The position numbers and the translations under genes are program-made. Shown here piece after piece: positions 31,900 to 43,168 of a stretch of 64,000 nt of DNA. The notes below the pieces were generated by a model. That model was not told where the DNA came from, searched no databases, and was given only the letters and a program-made list of their open reading frames with translations. This DNA is from Sorex araneus (Eukaryota; Chordata; Mammalia; Eulipotyphla; Soricidae): contig NC_073303.1 in NCBI RefSeq assembly GCF_027595985.1, forward strand, positions 366,989,136 to 367,053,135. The letters are read 5' to 3'. Each line of letters opens with the position of its first letter. Positions within the stretch are counted from its first letter, which is position 1.

Positions 31900-33005
31900 C
31901 AGTTTTAGATAGTTTGAAAAGAAATTAGCTGCTGCTTCCTGTTCTTCGCCTTGGTTTTCCCTCTGAATCTCTGTGCTGTGACACGGGACCAGGGAGAAGT
32001 GACAGCCATCACTGGGGCTCGAGAGGCTGAAGACAAGCCCATGGAAATGACTAGAATTCTTGAGTCTTAACCGGCTGCTGTGACTCTGGGGCTGGCTCTC
32101 TCCTACATTAGGTCACAGGACAAAATTCAGCTGAGACGCACCATCCGCTTCTTTCACCGGGAAGCTCACCTCTTGTACCTGACAGGCAGAGTGAGATTAG
32201 CTCAGCGTCAAGGTAGCCAGTACCAAAGAAACAGTCTCTTGAAAAATAATCCCCCCCCACTGTCTTTATGCTAAGCTTACCAGCTCAAGGGAGCACCGGA
32301 ATAATAAGCTTGAAAGTGAAAACATGTCAGAGTGAGTAGAAACTTTTCATTTGTGTTAGCTTGTACTCAAATGGAAATGACACTGAATAATAATCTGAAA
32401 CGTGTCATGAGACCATGCCCAGCCTCAAGCATCCGCAACGCTAGAGTGGACAACAGGTGGAATAAAAACCGCCTCCAGGCCATTCTGCAGAGTGAGGTTT
32501 CTCTTCGCTCACTCTTACATCCTTACTCTGGTTTCTGGCCACACACAGCCGTGCTGGGGGCTGCTCCCCGCCGGGGCAAGGCTGGGGCTCCCGCCCTCGG
32601 AGCCCTCTCCCAGCTCCTGTTTATTGACTTTTTTTTTTTTTTTTGGTCAGTGTTGAGGCCAACGCTGCCAAGTTTCCGAAAGGTTTAAAACGGATCATTT
32701 CAAAGTGTTCTCAAGTAGGTCAGAAGGGAAGAAAAAAATTCATTAATGATGCTCTTCATGCCCGCTTCGATGACAGGAAGTCCCGAGGCCAAGAAAAGAA
32801 AAACCACTTTGTACTGTAAGCCTATATTGCACTTAGTGTTTTCAAAAGTGCAGAACACGAAATTCAGGCGACTGGTGTTTCATGCTGTCACTAGTCTTGG
32901 GGAATCTACCTTGGCAATCCTTGCTGTCTTGGAAAGCTCAGTCACCCACTGTGTCCCGTGGCTGCATTTGTCTGCACTCAAATGACTTTTCCTTCTTGTG
33001 GATGG
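31900..33005. other. Unique stretch
   Basis: A T run at about 32629-32644 and a possible SINE-A body scrap at 32535-32585. No gene recognised. Confidence 0.4.
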
Positions 33006-33007
33006 GA

Positions 33008-33008
<1 letters not shown>

Positions 33009-33058
<50 letters not shown>

Positions 33059-33125
33059 TGTGTGTGTCTGTGTGTGTGTGTCTGTGTCTGTGTCTGTGTG
33101 TGTGTGTGTGTGTGTGTGTCTGTGT
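33009..33125. repeat. Long compound (GT)n/(GTCT)n microsatellite
   Basis: About 117 bp of GT units punctuated by TCTG steps. Confidence 0.97.
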
Positions 33126-33126
33126 T

Positions 33127-33392
33127 GTGGGGGTGACCTCAAACATTGCTCAGGGCTACTCCTAGTGATTATCTTTCAGCTGGGCCAGAAGTTTTACGCA
33201 GGGCCCTGAAGTTGTGCTGGTCAGGTCCCAAAGGGCAGGGGTGACCAGGTGACCAGGGTCATCTGTGGTGCTTGAGGTGCCTCTAAGTCCACACCTGGCC
33301 AAACTTGGTGGCATCAGGGCTACACATGGCATCTGGGGATCCATCTGGGATCAGCCATGTGCAAGGCATATACTTTAATCTGACCCTGGGGT
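33127..33392 (-). repeat. Degenerate SINE-A remnants (two)
   Basis: 'ttgctcagggctactcctagtg' starts one relic. A second shows 'ccacacctggccaaacttggtgg', 'ggatccatctgggatcagccatgtgcaaggc'. Confidence 0.5.
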
Positions 33393-33609
33393 GTGCATAA
33401 ACTAATTGGTATATAGAGGTCCAGTGACATGATTCCACAAAAATGGAGATAAACCTATCAGCAAAATAATAAGGAGGGGGATGCAAATGGATGACATTGT
33501 ATTTTGTGTGTGATTTCTAACACAGAAAATCTGAATGCCGAAATGCAGGTGTTTCTAGGACATGAAATGTGGGTCTGTGGGTCCATCAAAGAAGATAACC
33601 TTTCTTAAA
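33393..33609. other. Short unique stretch
   Basis: Nothing recognised. Confidence 0.3.
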
Positions 33610-33624
33610 AATGTTTCTTGTTTT

Positions 33625-33814
33625 GGGGCTGGAGCGAAAGCACAGCGGGTAGGGCGTTTGCCTTGCAAGCGGCCGACCCGGGTTCGATCCCCGGCATCCC
33701 ATATGGTCCCCCAAGCACCGCCAAGAGTAATTCCCGAGTGCAAAGCCAGGAGTAACCCCTGAGCATCACTGGGTGTGACCCAAAAAGCAAAACAACAACA
33801 ACAACAACAACAAC
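33625..33814 (+). repeat. SINE-A copy, very young, exact 15-bp TSD
   Basis: AATGTTTCTTGTTTT at 33610-33624 and again at 33815-33829. The head is nearly intact (A box TAGGGC context, B box GGTTCGATCCC within the perfect stem CCGGG...CCCGG) and the tail is (CAA)n. The flank TTCTTAA|AATG fits an L1-endonuclease nick. Confidence 0.97.
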
Positions 33815-33829
33815 AATGTTTCTTGTTTT

Positions 33830-35820
33830 CAACTTGTTACTCTACTAAAATACTTCATTTGGGAAGTACCGCCGTGGTTGGAACATGCAGAAATAGATGA
33901 CAGGCTAGCATCTGGCAGCTCTATTTTGAGGGGCCTCTCTAGTATGGGTCACACGAGAGAACCAGGTAGATGAGATCTTTTGCATGGAATGTTCTAGCAG
34001 AGGAGGGAATTGACAATGAGTTACTGCAGAGATCCCTTGACTGGATCTCGGGCCATGGTACCGGGGACCAGCAGGAGAATCCTCTGTAATGGCAGGAAAG
34101 CGGGAGACCGTGTGGGTGCTGGTGGGGGGAGGGGGAAGCGGGAGACCGTGTGGGTGCTGGTGGGGGAGGGGGAGTGTCCGAGAAGTCCTGTTGCGCGAGT
34201 GCTTTCTGGAAGTAGAAATGAGATCACCAGCAGAGAGTGGGGGGTTGGGGTGGGGAGGTATTGACCATCAGAGTCAGAAGGGGAAGTTGTGACAAATGGA
34301 TTGTTTTGGGACAGAAACTGAGGTAAGGGGCACAGCCCCTGAGATGAAGCAGATAGCAGTTCGCCTCGGCTTGTCCAGACATTTTTGTCCCACATGAAGT
34401 GGCACCAGGCTGGTCAGGGTAACTCAGCCCTTCCTGTCATCCCCTGGGAGTCAGCTGCTCCTTGACGCTGCTCTGGCTGAGTCAAGTGGCCTCCTCGGGG
34501 GCCCGGACCTCCTACAGTTGTTCCCATGCGGGGCTGGTTAGAATTGGCATCCACGCTGCTGTTTCTCCGAGAAACTGAGTCTTGCAGCTTCTGCGTCCTC
34601 CAGGCTCAAACCACGTTGCCGCGCTCAGCTCTGGTCCGCCGTGCATTCCCACCACCGGAATCCCTGCCACACTGACCTCTGCACCCTACTGCAAGACCAT
34701 TCCTGCCCCCTAGTCCCCGGCTTCCCCGTCACCCCGACATAAACACTGTACCTAGGGCACAGTGATGCCCCCTCCGCCTCTGTCACCCCAACTTCCTCCC
34801 TCTCGGTATTTACCAATTCGAGGCACTCCGAAAAGTAGAGTCACGACCTTTGCCCTCCTGTGTCTAGCCCGGCGTCTGGAGCACCTGTGTCCGGGGGCCC
34901 ATCACCATGCAGCGCACATGGGACTTTCACCCCTCTTTAGGGGTGAACTATACTGAAGGAGATTTTCAGTAGCCCCAAACAGCAACAGCCAAAGGATGGG
35001 GGTGTAGAAGTGCTAAGGAAACTCCTTCAACCCTCCCCTACCCCATTTTCCTGCTCAGTCTCTCCCATAGCTCCTAGCTCAAAATGGTGCTCCAGAAATC
35101 TTTCCTGGGCTGTCCCGGGGCCTCCTCTAGAAGGCAAGCTTGCAAGGCGAGAGGCCCAGCTCGGCTCAGCTCTTGGAAGGCCGTCAGGCTGCTGGCTCGG
35201 AGGCCCCACTTGCTGCCCGCGCCCGCTGCCAGCTCTGTTTGGCAGCCCGGGGAACAGGTGCAGGGGCCATGCGTCTCCAACGGGCTGCCCGGAGCAGCTG
35301 CTGCTCGATGACCGGAAACCAGGCCGGCCCAAGCACGGGCCACCAAGAAATGATTAGTGGCGGTTTCCATAACTCCCCTCACTTTGGACAGAAATGGACG
35401 GCCAAGCCCCGCCAAGAGGGAGGATGAGCGACACTGCGTGGACGGCCGGGGCCCGTGGTGACTCTGCATTCTGCAGCTCCGAGGAGAGTTTTCAAGTTTG
35501 AAAGTCTCGGTTTCAGTATGACTGAAGCTGCAAACTCTTGGGCTTTTGAGCTCCAAAAACGGTGCTTGGGGAGAAAGACTGTCGCCCTTTTCTAGTACCT
35601 TAGAAGAACGGAGGCTGAAGTATGTTTTCTAAAGTTCTGACAGTGAGCACCAGGATTTTGGATGAGAAGGAAACCTTCCTCAAAAGATCCGTTTGGGCCG
35701 GTTGTTAGGCAGGAAGTGCGCCAGGGTCTGTGTGACGCTTCTGCTCCAAACGCCAGATCCAGAGACGTGCTTGTCCTTGAGGCTAGCACAGGCCAGCGCT
35801 GGAGGACATAGTTTCTTTCT
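33830..35820. other. Unique stretch, GC-rich in its right half
   Basis: No transposon recognised. Moderately CpG-rich at about 35130-35450. Frames up to 160 codons overlap on both strands without domain content. Confidence 0.4.
34098..34172. repeat. 38-bp tandem duplication
   Basis: AAGCGGGAGACCGTGTGGGT and the following GCTGGTGGGGG start at 34098 and again at 34136, period 38 bp. Two copies only. Confidence 0.9.
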
Positions 35821-35824
35821 CTGT

Positions 35825-35972
35825 TTTGGACCTGGGGGGTTGTGTTTGGGGGGGTGCACACAGTGGTGCTCAAAGGCTACTCCTGGCTTTGTGTTTGGGG
35901 GGTTGTGCTCAGTAGTTCTCAGGGGACCTTGTGTCAGGAATAGAACCCGAGGCTTCTTGCTTAGCAAAGGAG
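35825..35972 (-). repeat. Degenerate SINE-A copy
   Basis: 'gtgcacacagtggtgctcaaaggctactcctggctttg', 'gttctcaggggaccttgtg', 'aatagaacccgagg'. Contains G/T-rich internal duplications. Confidence 0.65.
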
Positions 35973-35982
35973 GAGCTTAATG

Positions 35983-36148
35983 GAGCGATAGCACAGCGGG
36001 TAGAGTGTTTGCCTTGCATGTGACTGACCTGAGTTCGATCCCCAGCATCCCATATGGTTCCCTGAGCACTGCCAGGAGTGATTCCTGAATGCAGGGCCAG
36101 GAGTAGCCCCTGTGCATCGCCAGGTGTGACCCCCCCCCCAAAAAAAAA
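35983..36148 (+). repeat. SINE-A copy
   Basis: Head TAGCACAGCGGGTAG, B box GTTCGATCCCC, full body, C run then A-tail. Flanks 'aaaggaggagcttaa' and 'aaaggaggcgctaa' are an eroded TSD. Confidence 0.93.
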
Positions 36149-36149
36149 G

Positions 36150-37405
36150 GAGGCGCTAATTCCCTTGAGCCATCTCTGTGCTTCCCAGGAGTTATTTTAT
36201 GAACATGCTAACTTGCTTGGGCCGCCCTGGGCAGTAGGCCATGTGTTCACTGTCATTGCGTTCTTCTGGTGAATGAAGTGGAGGGTAGGTGTCGGGTAGA
36301 AAGGAAAGCCGCAGTCGGGGCCCTGCTAGCCTGCTACCTGCCCCTCGGCGCTCTGCAACCTCTGGGTTGTCAGGGGAAACGAGGTGGCTGCTAACGTGGG
36401 ACGGAAGGTAACACTCTGTTTCATGAATCAAGGGCCCCGTGGCCAAGAATGAACTCAGCTCGCTTTGGGGCTGCCCGGGCCGGTTAGTTGCTGGACCCCG
36501 AGAAATCATCCCCTCCCGGGTGGTTCTTGGTCAGTCTGGCGGGCATGTCCTCCATGTTAGGACCTGGGCACAAGCAGTGCCCCAGAGGGTCCAGACCACT
36601 GGCCGGTGCTGGGGGTGTGGGTTGCCGCCGGGCCACTCTCCACAGTGGTCAGGGACCGTGTGACCCCAGGGATTGAAGGGCGGTTGACCTCCTGTGAGGC
36701 ATCCAGGATTGGCTGCATACAAGCCACGCGCCTGCACTCCTGCGTTCTCTCGGACCCCGTGTGCTGTGAATGCGTTTCTAAGGAAACAGCGGACATCGCT
36801 GTCTACCACAGTACAGTGTGAGGTATTTATGGCATGGGGGGAAGGGGGCAGAAGGGATGCAGAGGGAGGGGACACGAGGCACGTCCCGAGACCGAGCCAG
36901 ACTGGCTGTAGAATAAATACTTCTGTGAACTGGCTGCTCAGTTCTTCCACGAACTAACCATAGTCCCAGAGGTGTCACCGCGCTGGGAAGACACAGCCAG
37001 CCAGCCTGCAGTACAGGGGTGCGAATGTCACGGAGGAAAAGCCCCAAGCCTGGCTCTGTCCTGCTAAGGAGCGGCGATGTCTGACAACTCGTGTCCCCCC
37101 GGGCAGAGAGACGCCTGGTCCCGACAGCCTCGCACCTGGACCCTGGCAGCTTCGTCTGCAAAACAGGAAAGCCTTATATAGCAAAACCTCAGCGAACAGG
37201 AAGCCGGCCCTCCAGCCCTGCAGGAACCGGCGACTCTTGTCACCTACTCATCAGACCGCTCAGATCATCGTACTGTACGTTCCCTCGGCTAACAAAACAA
37301 CCCGGCACCCGGCTCGCCCCATATTTGGAAAGTACAAGAGGCTTGTCCACACTCCTTATAGCACTTAACCCGTTGACTGCATTTGACCTTTTTTTTGTTC
37401 TTCTT
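36150..37405. other. Unique GC-rich stretch
   Basis: A SINE-A-like scrap ('gtggtcagggaccgtgtgaccccagggattgaa') at 36635-36720. No gene recognised. Confidence 0.4.
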
Positions 37406-37407
37406 CT

Positions 37408-37563
37408 GTTTCGTGGGCCACGCCCGGCCGTGCTGAGGGCTTACTCTTGGCTCTGTGCTCAGGGCTCCTTCCTAGCAGTGCTCAAGGACCACAGGTGGTG
37501 CTGGGGATCAAAACAGCTTTGGCCTTGTGCAAGACCAGCCCCTTGTCTGCTGTACTTTGGCCC
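37408..37563 (-). repeat. SINE-A copy, diverged
   Basis: 'gggccacgcccggccgtgctgagggcttactcttggctctgtgctcaggg' order, then 'ggggatcaaaacagctttggcc' and 'gtactttggccc'. Confidence 0.75.
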
Positions 37564-37842
37564 TTTTGCACCATTTTTTTTTTTTATTAGTCATATCCCT
37601 TTGCTTTAGCCACCCTCTTTTCATCCGGTGGGATTTGAACACCACGCATCTTTATAAATGATCTGAAACTCCTTTGAAACCAAGCTGAAAGAAAGCAATA
37701 ATTCCAAACGAGCATGGCCCTGCAGCTGGAGTCATAATCCTAAATGGAAGATCTGTGGGGATGTTCTTTTCCTCAGGATTCTGAGAAGGAATGTGCATGT
37801 GGACATGTGGATATGTGATTCTGTCAAGGATGCTGGGCCTGG

Positions 37843-37857
37843 CTCTCTCTCTCTCCT

Positions 37858-37893
<36 letters not shown>

Positions 37894-38069
37894 CCCCTCT
37901 CTCTGTCCCTCTCTCTCCCTCTCTCCCCCTCTCTCTCTCCCTCTCTCTCTCTCTCCCTCTCTCCCCCTCTCTCTCTCCCTCTCTCTCTCTCCCTCTCTCT
38001 CTCTCTCCCTCTCTCTCTCTCTCTCTCCCTCTCTCTCTCTCTCCCCCCCCTCTCTCTCTCCCCCCCCCC

Positions 38070-38100
<31 letters not shown>

Positions 38101-38122
38101 CCCCCCCCCTCTCTCTCTTTCT
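37843..38122 (+). repeat. Polypyrimidine (CT)n/(CCCTCT)n tract
   Basis: About 280 nt of C and T only (one G near 37904), with blocks of CT dinucleotides alternating with CCCTCTCTC and C runs. The compositional counterpart of the purine tract at 10930-11310. Long S/L/P-rich frames here are artefacts. Confidence 0.95.
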
Positions 38123-38718
38123 CAAATTCTGGCTACTTTCTGAACATGGGACCTGTCTTCCCTTGTCTGCCCATGTCAGGATCCTGAGTGTGACCCCTAA
38201 GAGCCCCGCTTGGTTGAAAATGAGGAGGAAGGACTGTGACTAATGGATCCCACGTTTCCTTGGGGGGATGACGCAACGTTGGGGAATTCACTCATGGTGC
38301 CAGTAGAGACAGGTCTCTGTGAATCCAGAAAAACCACTGAACTGTAGAACTTCAACTGAACAACTGAAAATTTGAAAGAATCTATTCTCAGGGTGCGATC
38401 GATAAACAACCGCACCAGAGAAAATAAAGAAACCCAAAGGGTTTTAAAGTATTTGGGAAAATGCATTTCCAAGAAGGTGTATCTAGTAGATTAGTAGTTC
38501 CAGAAAGTCGTCAAAACCTTCCCAGAACCTTCTAGCCAACCTGAGGCAAGAGCTGAGTGGAAATGAGACAGAGAACAACCAGAGAGGAAGTATCCTCACC
38601 AGTGCTGAGCGGGGTTTCGGCGTGGCGGGCCAGGCTACATGACTTTGCTGTCACATACAGAAATGCTTGGTTCGGGGTGCAAGCTCTCAGAGGCTCGCAG
38701 TTAACACACTTTCTGTTT
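38123..38718. other. Unique stretch
   Basis: Nothing recognised. Confidence 0.3.
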
Positions 38719-38824
38719 GTTTGCTTTGTCTGAGGGCCACATCCACTCGGCTGGGGGAGGGGGTGTCAGCTCCTCGCCACACACTACTCAGAGATCATTC
38801 CTGTAAGTTCACAGAGGGACAGAC
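38719..38824 (-). repeat. SINE-A tail half, split by an LTR
   Basis: 'gagggccacatccactcgg...ctactcagagatcattcctg' is a diverged SINE-A body in complement. Its head half resumes after the LTR at 39866-39930. Confidence 0.6.
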
Positions 38825-39859
38825 TGTAGGGTAACATAGCCTCAGGTAGTTTAGGTTTATTGGGTTACTCCCGTTACAGTGCTCCCACTCCTCTGTGTTT
38901 ATTTGTAACTTCTTTCTTAGTGTTCTGTTGACTTGCAAATACTGTTTTTCTCTTCTCCTTGAGTCCTTTGCATAGTTTATTCAGAGCCATGTCCTTTTTG
39001 TATGGACACAGGAAGGCTTAGCAAATGCTATGCTTTTGTAACCTGGGAGTCATTTGACTCTACATATTTTCCTCCTGGGCATCTGTTCTCTCAACCTAAG
39101 CCTTAGCTGCCCTTACTTCCTAGCACCCCCAAAAGCAGGGTCCCGACGAGGGATGAGACAGACCCAGAGCAAGCGGTGAGTTGTGTGCTACCCTGGCATC
39201 GAGATGGGCCTGGCCAAAGTGCCTAATGCTTAACTATAAGTTACGAGCTTGATCCTGGACAAATGCTGTCATGATCCAAACAGTGATAACTAGATTTGGA
39301 CCCTGCTAGGGTTAGGAGTGATTAATCTAGCCTGAGTGCTGTGGTCTGAGTCCGTGGCAAGATGTTGCCAGGAGAGCTGCCTTGCAAACCTCAATGTATC
39401 TCTTGCTATGTCCATCCAAAAATAACTAGTATTAAGATGTTAATAAGTGTTTGGACTAAGGAAAGGAAAAAAACCTTAAGAGTCAGGAAGGGCTTTGGAA
39501 TGCCCTGCCCTCAGGAAGGGCTTTCTTATGTTGATTTTGCTACCAGGCTGGGTATAGCCTACAGGGCAAGGTGGGAGAGACAAGGAGGAGGAGAGACAAG
39601 AGAAGGAGAGAGGCTGGAGTTGATGCAGAGAGAGGTCAGAGCTGGGAGTGCGGGAGATGAGAAAGATGGAAGATTGAATAAACGGTAACTAATCAGCAAC
39701 CAGCTTGGTCCTCGTTCTTCCCTTGCCGGTCCTTGGCCAACGGCCGTCCCGATCCAGCCCATACACAGTGGTTCCAGAGCACTGAGCGCGGGTGGTGAGA
39801 CAGAGCCGCCCGGAGAGCCCATGAGTGCACTCGCCCCTCGGCGAGAGTAGGTTTTTACA
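38825..39859 (+). mobile_element. Solo LTR of a class-II-like ERV, copy 1
   Basis: 1,035 bp starting TGTAGGG and ending TTTTTACA, flanked by the exact 6-bp TSD ACAGAC (38819-38824 and 39860-39865). A poly(A) signal AATAAA at 39677-39682 sits in an R-like position. No gag, pol or env sequence is attached, so it is a recombined solo LTR. The 6-bp TSD is typical of class II (ERVK/beta-type) elements. Homologous to 49631-50848. Confidence 0.88.
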
Positions 39860-39865
39860 ACAGAC

Positions 39866-39932
39866 GGTTTGAAAAATCGAACCCAGAACTTGTCAGTGCA
39901 CTCCAGGCTGGCCCCTTAAGTTCTGGCCCCAG
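39866..39932 (-). repeat. SINE-A head half, split by an LTR
   Basis: 'aaaaatcgaacccagaac' and 'ttaagttctggcccc' continue the SINE-A begun at 38719. The LTR therefore inserted into an existing SINE. Confidence 0.6.
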
Positions 39933-40365
39933 CTGCCGGGCCACGCTCATTTGAAATTATTGCTTTCTTTTAGCTTTGTTTCAAAGGAGTTTCAAATCAC
40001 TTATAAAGATGCTACTTTTTGGTAGCTCCTGAAAAATAGAGAAGGCGGGTAAAGAACCTGGAGAGTTTTCATCTGCTTTTCTGTGACTCATAGAACCTGG
40101 GGGCTCTCCCACTTCATTCTGTGTTTTGTATAAGGCAAAAGCCATCCCAACAGAGCATTTTGGGTGCCAGAGTTCTTCCTGTTAGTCTGTCATCTTCCCC
40201 TGGCTTATGGTGAGTGGCTTCCAACCGTTAACTCATCTCCCAACTCCCAGTCTTTCCTGCGTTTGATCCTTCACTCCTGAGCACGGGGCTGGCTCTGTCT
40301 ACACACTCTCCTCAGAGCTATGTTTTGCATCCCACTCTTTTGAATGACAAGTTTCCAAAAAAGAA
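39933..40365. other. Unique stretch
   Basis: Nothing recognised. Confidence 0.3.
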
Positions 40366-40367
40366 AC

Positions 40368-40535
40368 CAGCATGGAGAGAGTCCACTGGATTGAGCACAT
40401 GCTTTGCATGCAGAAGGTCTGGGTGGGATTTTCTGCACCCCATGGTCCCTTGAGTTCCTCCTGGAGCAACCTCCAGAACCCCAGAGAACAGAGCCAGATG
40501 TAACTCCCTAAGCACCAACTTCTGGGTGTGGCACA
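40368..40535 (+). repeat. Degenerate SINE-A copy
   Basis: 'tggagagagtccactggattgagcac' head, 'gctttgcatgcagaagg', 'accccatggtcccttgag', 'cttctgggtgtggc'. Confidence 0.6.
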
Positions 40536-40558
40536 AAGACAAAAACAAGCAAAAGGAG

Positions 40559-40737
40559 GAGCTGGAGCAATAGCACAGCAGGTAGGGTGTTTGCCTTGCC
40601 TTGCACGTGGCCGACCCGAGTTCTATTCCCAGCATCCCATATGGTCCCCCGAGCACCACCAGGAGTCATTCCTGAGTGCAGAGCCAGGAGTAAGCCCTGT
40701 GCAGTCAGGTGTGACCCCCCCCCCCCCAAAAAAAAAG
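40559..40737 (+). repeat. SINE-A copy with 5-bp internal slip
   Basis: Head and body complete. TTGCCTTGCCTTGC shows one extra CCTTG unit. C run then A-tail. AGCAAAAG occurs at both edges as TSD remnants. Confidence 0.93.
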
Positions 40738-40764
40738 CAAAAGACAAAAACAAAGCAAGCAAAA

Positions 40765-40850
40765 AGAGAGAGAGGAGACAGAGAGAGACAGAGATAGAGA
40801 GGGAGAGAGAGGGAGATTCATCTGTCATTAAAACTATGAGAGAGCGAGCG

Positions 40851-40893
<43 letters not shown>
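40765..40893. repeat. (GA)n and (GAGC)n tracts
   Basis: Two purine-rich blocks separated by ATTCATCTGTCATTAAAAC, a phrase partly repeated ('tttgccattaaaac') after the second block. Confidence 0.9.
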
Positions 40894-40895
<2 letters not shown>

Positions 40896-41277
40896 ATTTG
40901 CCATTAAAACTTCTGATCAAAAAAGGGTACCCTCCTCGTTCCAAATATCTTCATGAGGTTTAGACTAGTTGACTAGTTGCCAAAGGCGGCTGCTTTATCT
41001 GGAACAAATTCTCTTTCTTTTCCTGACTCGACAGACTGGCGGGGGAAATTTAGTGACCCCTCTACTCTGTCTAACAGCAAAAGTTAAAAAGGAAGAGAAT
41101 GGGGGGATTAACAACAAACATTAGCACACACAAAAATATCAAAAATTTGGCATTTCCTTTGCAAAATAATTATTGATAAAGTTGAACACCCCCTAGTCCT
41201 CTTCCTCTTCATCTACTGGAGGCCACCACTCTGATAAGCCATTTGGACTTGGTATCCTGTGAGCCTCTGCTTTTCCT

Positions 41278-41395
41278 TTTTTTTTTTTTTTTTTTTGCCA
41301 TTTTTAATGGTGATTTTTCCTAGTACAGTGCTGGGGATTGCCCTGGGGCCCCAGCTTGTGACCAGCCCTTGACTATCTCCCTAGCTCCAACCTTT
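41278..41395 (-). repeat. Degenerate SINE-A fragment
   Basis: T run, 'agtacagtgctggggattgccctgggg', 'tgactatctccctagctcc'. Confidence 0.5.
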
Positions 41396-41624
41396 TTCTT
41401 GAGCTCCAAGCATGTATTCTTTGCAAAAAAGCCCATAGGTTTTGTTCGGTTGTGTTTACAAATGGAGGGAGTGCTGAAGTGCCAGGATCTGGTTGACCTC
41501 AGCTGAGGAGATAGAATTTCCTTAAACTCTGGCCTCTGTTTAAAAGACTATCCCCTGGGGGCAGGTGTTATCTTCTGGAACAATCTGAGCAAGTCATTAC
41601 CACCACTAAGAACTTAAAAAAAAA
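41396..41624. other. Short unique stretch
   Basis: Nothing recognised. Confidence 0.3.
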
Positions 41625-41830
41625 AGAGGCATCAGTGATTTACAAAGTTATTCATGATTGTGTTTCAGGCATACAATGTTCCAGCACCAATCCCTTCTGT
41701 GCTGCCAGCTTCCCTCTACATTGTCCCCAGTTTCCCTCCCAGTGCTCGGCCAGCCTCTAGCGCAGGCAACTTTTCCCCCTTCCCTTTAAGGCACTGTGAT
41801 TTACAATATTGAGAGTCCTGCTGATAAGAA
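41625..41830 (-). repeat. L1 3'-end fragment
   Basis: 'tattcatgattgtgtttcaggcatacaatgttccagcacc' matches the complement of the same L1 3' region as 8480-8520; the C-rich segment follows. Confidence 0.6.
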
Positions 41831-43155
41831 TTTTTAAAAGTATTCTTGGTGAATTTTGAAGTTCTGCTAGAAAATGATACTGGATTTAGATGAATAAAGG
41901 AAGATCTCTAAGTATAATAAAAGCCTGCTTTTGGAAGATTTTGGATATTAGAATGCTCTGGCAAAATGATTTCCCCCCCCCCCTTTAGCTAGGAAAACCT
42001 TATATTGTAGTCAGAGTAATTGTTTATCTGCCCAAATACAGATTGCTAACACTATTGTGGCACAAGGAATTAAAAAAAATAATACAAATGAATCATAGTA
42101 TTTATTCATTGACCTATTCCCCATCCGAAAAATCAGATTGTCAGAAATATGCACTCAAATTCCTTAATGGTATGTATTCTAGTCTTAAAGAAGACTCTCA
42201 AAGGTTTACAGGAAAAAAAAAACCAAACAAAAAACAATGGAGTTTTTTGAATGTAACGTCATCTCCATCAAAGTTGACCAGATTGGTTGGCAGCTGGTTA
42301 ATAACGCTTGTGGTCTAGTGCCACCTAGTGACCAAAATCTCAACGACAACATGCTAGATTTCAGATAGTCCCTTAAGCCTTTTCTTCGTTTTCTGTGTTT
42401 ATTGGCATTTTCTACTAGCGGGATAATCAGTGAGATTCCCAAGGACTGAGGGTCTCCTGGAACACAGAACTCTAAGGCTTAAAGGGCAGTCTCTGGAAAA
42501 TCATGACTCTGGGCACCACAGCTGAAAGGTACAAAGTGATGTCTCATGGCTGGGGACACAACAATGCTTGAGACAGGCAGGACCACTGTGATGATGGAGA
42601 CAAAAACAACGAGACCAACACACAAAACGTCATAAAGCTGGAAGAGTGGACAGAAGAGGAAAGTGGGCCCCTGGAGGGCCACTGGCCAGTGGTTTGGGTG
42701 ATAACAGCTGGCTCTCCTGGCTTGGGTTTCTGTGGGTGACTGAGATGAAGTGTTTGAAGGATGGTTTGATAACTTTGGAGTGGAAGGTCTCCATCAAACA
42801 CTGTCACTTCCGGTGGGAAATAAACCATGCATGTTCATTTGAACACGTTCCCACTATCTCTAACCCTATGGGATGCCCTGTTAGACCTTGGTGTGAAACA
42901 GGGAGCCTCTTGCTTTGTAGATATGCTGAGACCTATTGGGCTTTCCTTCCTCATCCCCCTAGAGGGTGGACCCATCACAACACGAGCCCCAGGGAGCTCA
43001 AATCCTTTCTCTGCCATTATTACTTCCTCTCTCTGAGTAACACTGTGGTATTAACAGGATGATCTCTGCATAGCACTGGTCTTGTTTCATTTTGTATGAA
43101 AAAAATATTTTGGCTCCTTATTTCATAATTTACACATAGTGCAATTTGTTCCTTT
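41831..43155. other. Unique stretch
   Basis: No gene or transposon recognised apart from the CTCF-like site at 42318. Confidence 0.35.
42318..42331 (-). promoter_or_regulatory. CTCF-like motif
   Basis: GTGCCACCTAGTGA matches the complement of CCASYAGRKGGCRS at 13 of 14 positions, not inside a recognised repeat. Confidence 0.4.
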
Positions 43156-43168
43156 AGGTAAATAGATG

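Noticed and set aside
33625..33814. tRNA gene in SINE heads
   Set aside because: A and B boxes are present but the acceptor stem is not closed and the unit continues into a SINE body with an A-tail and TSD.
37652..38243. Long frames over the CT tract
   Set aside because: Simple-sequence translation on both strands.
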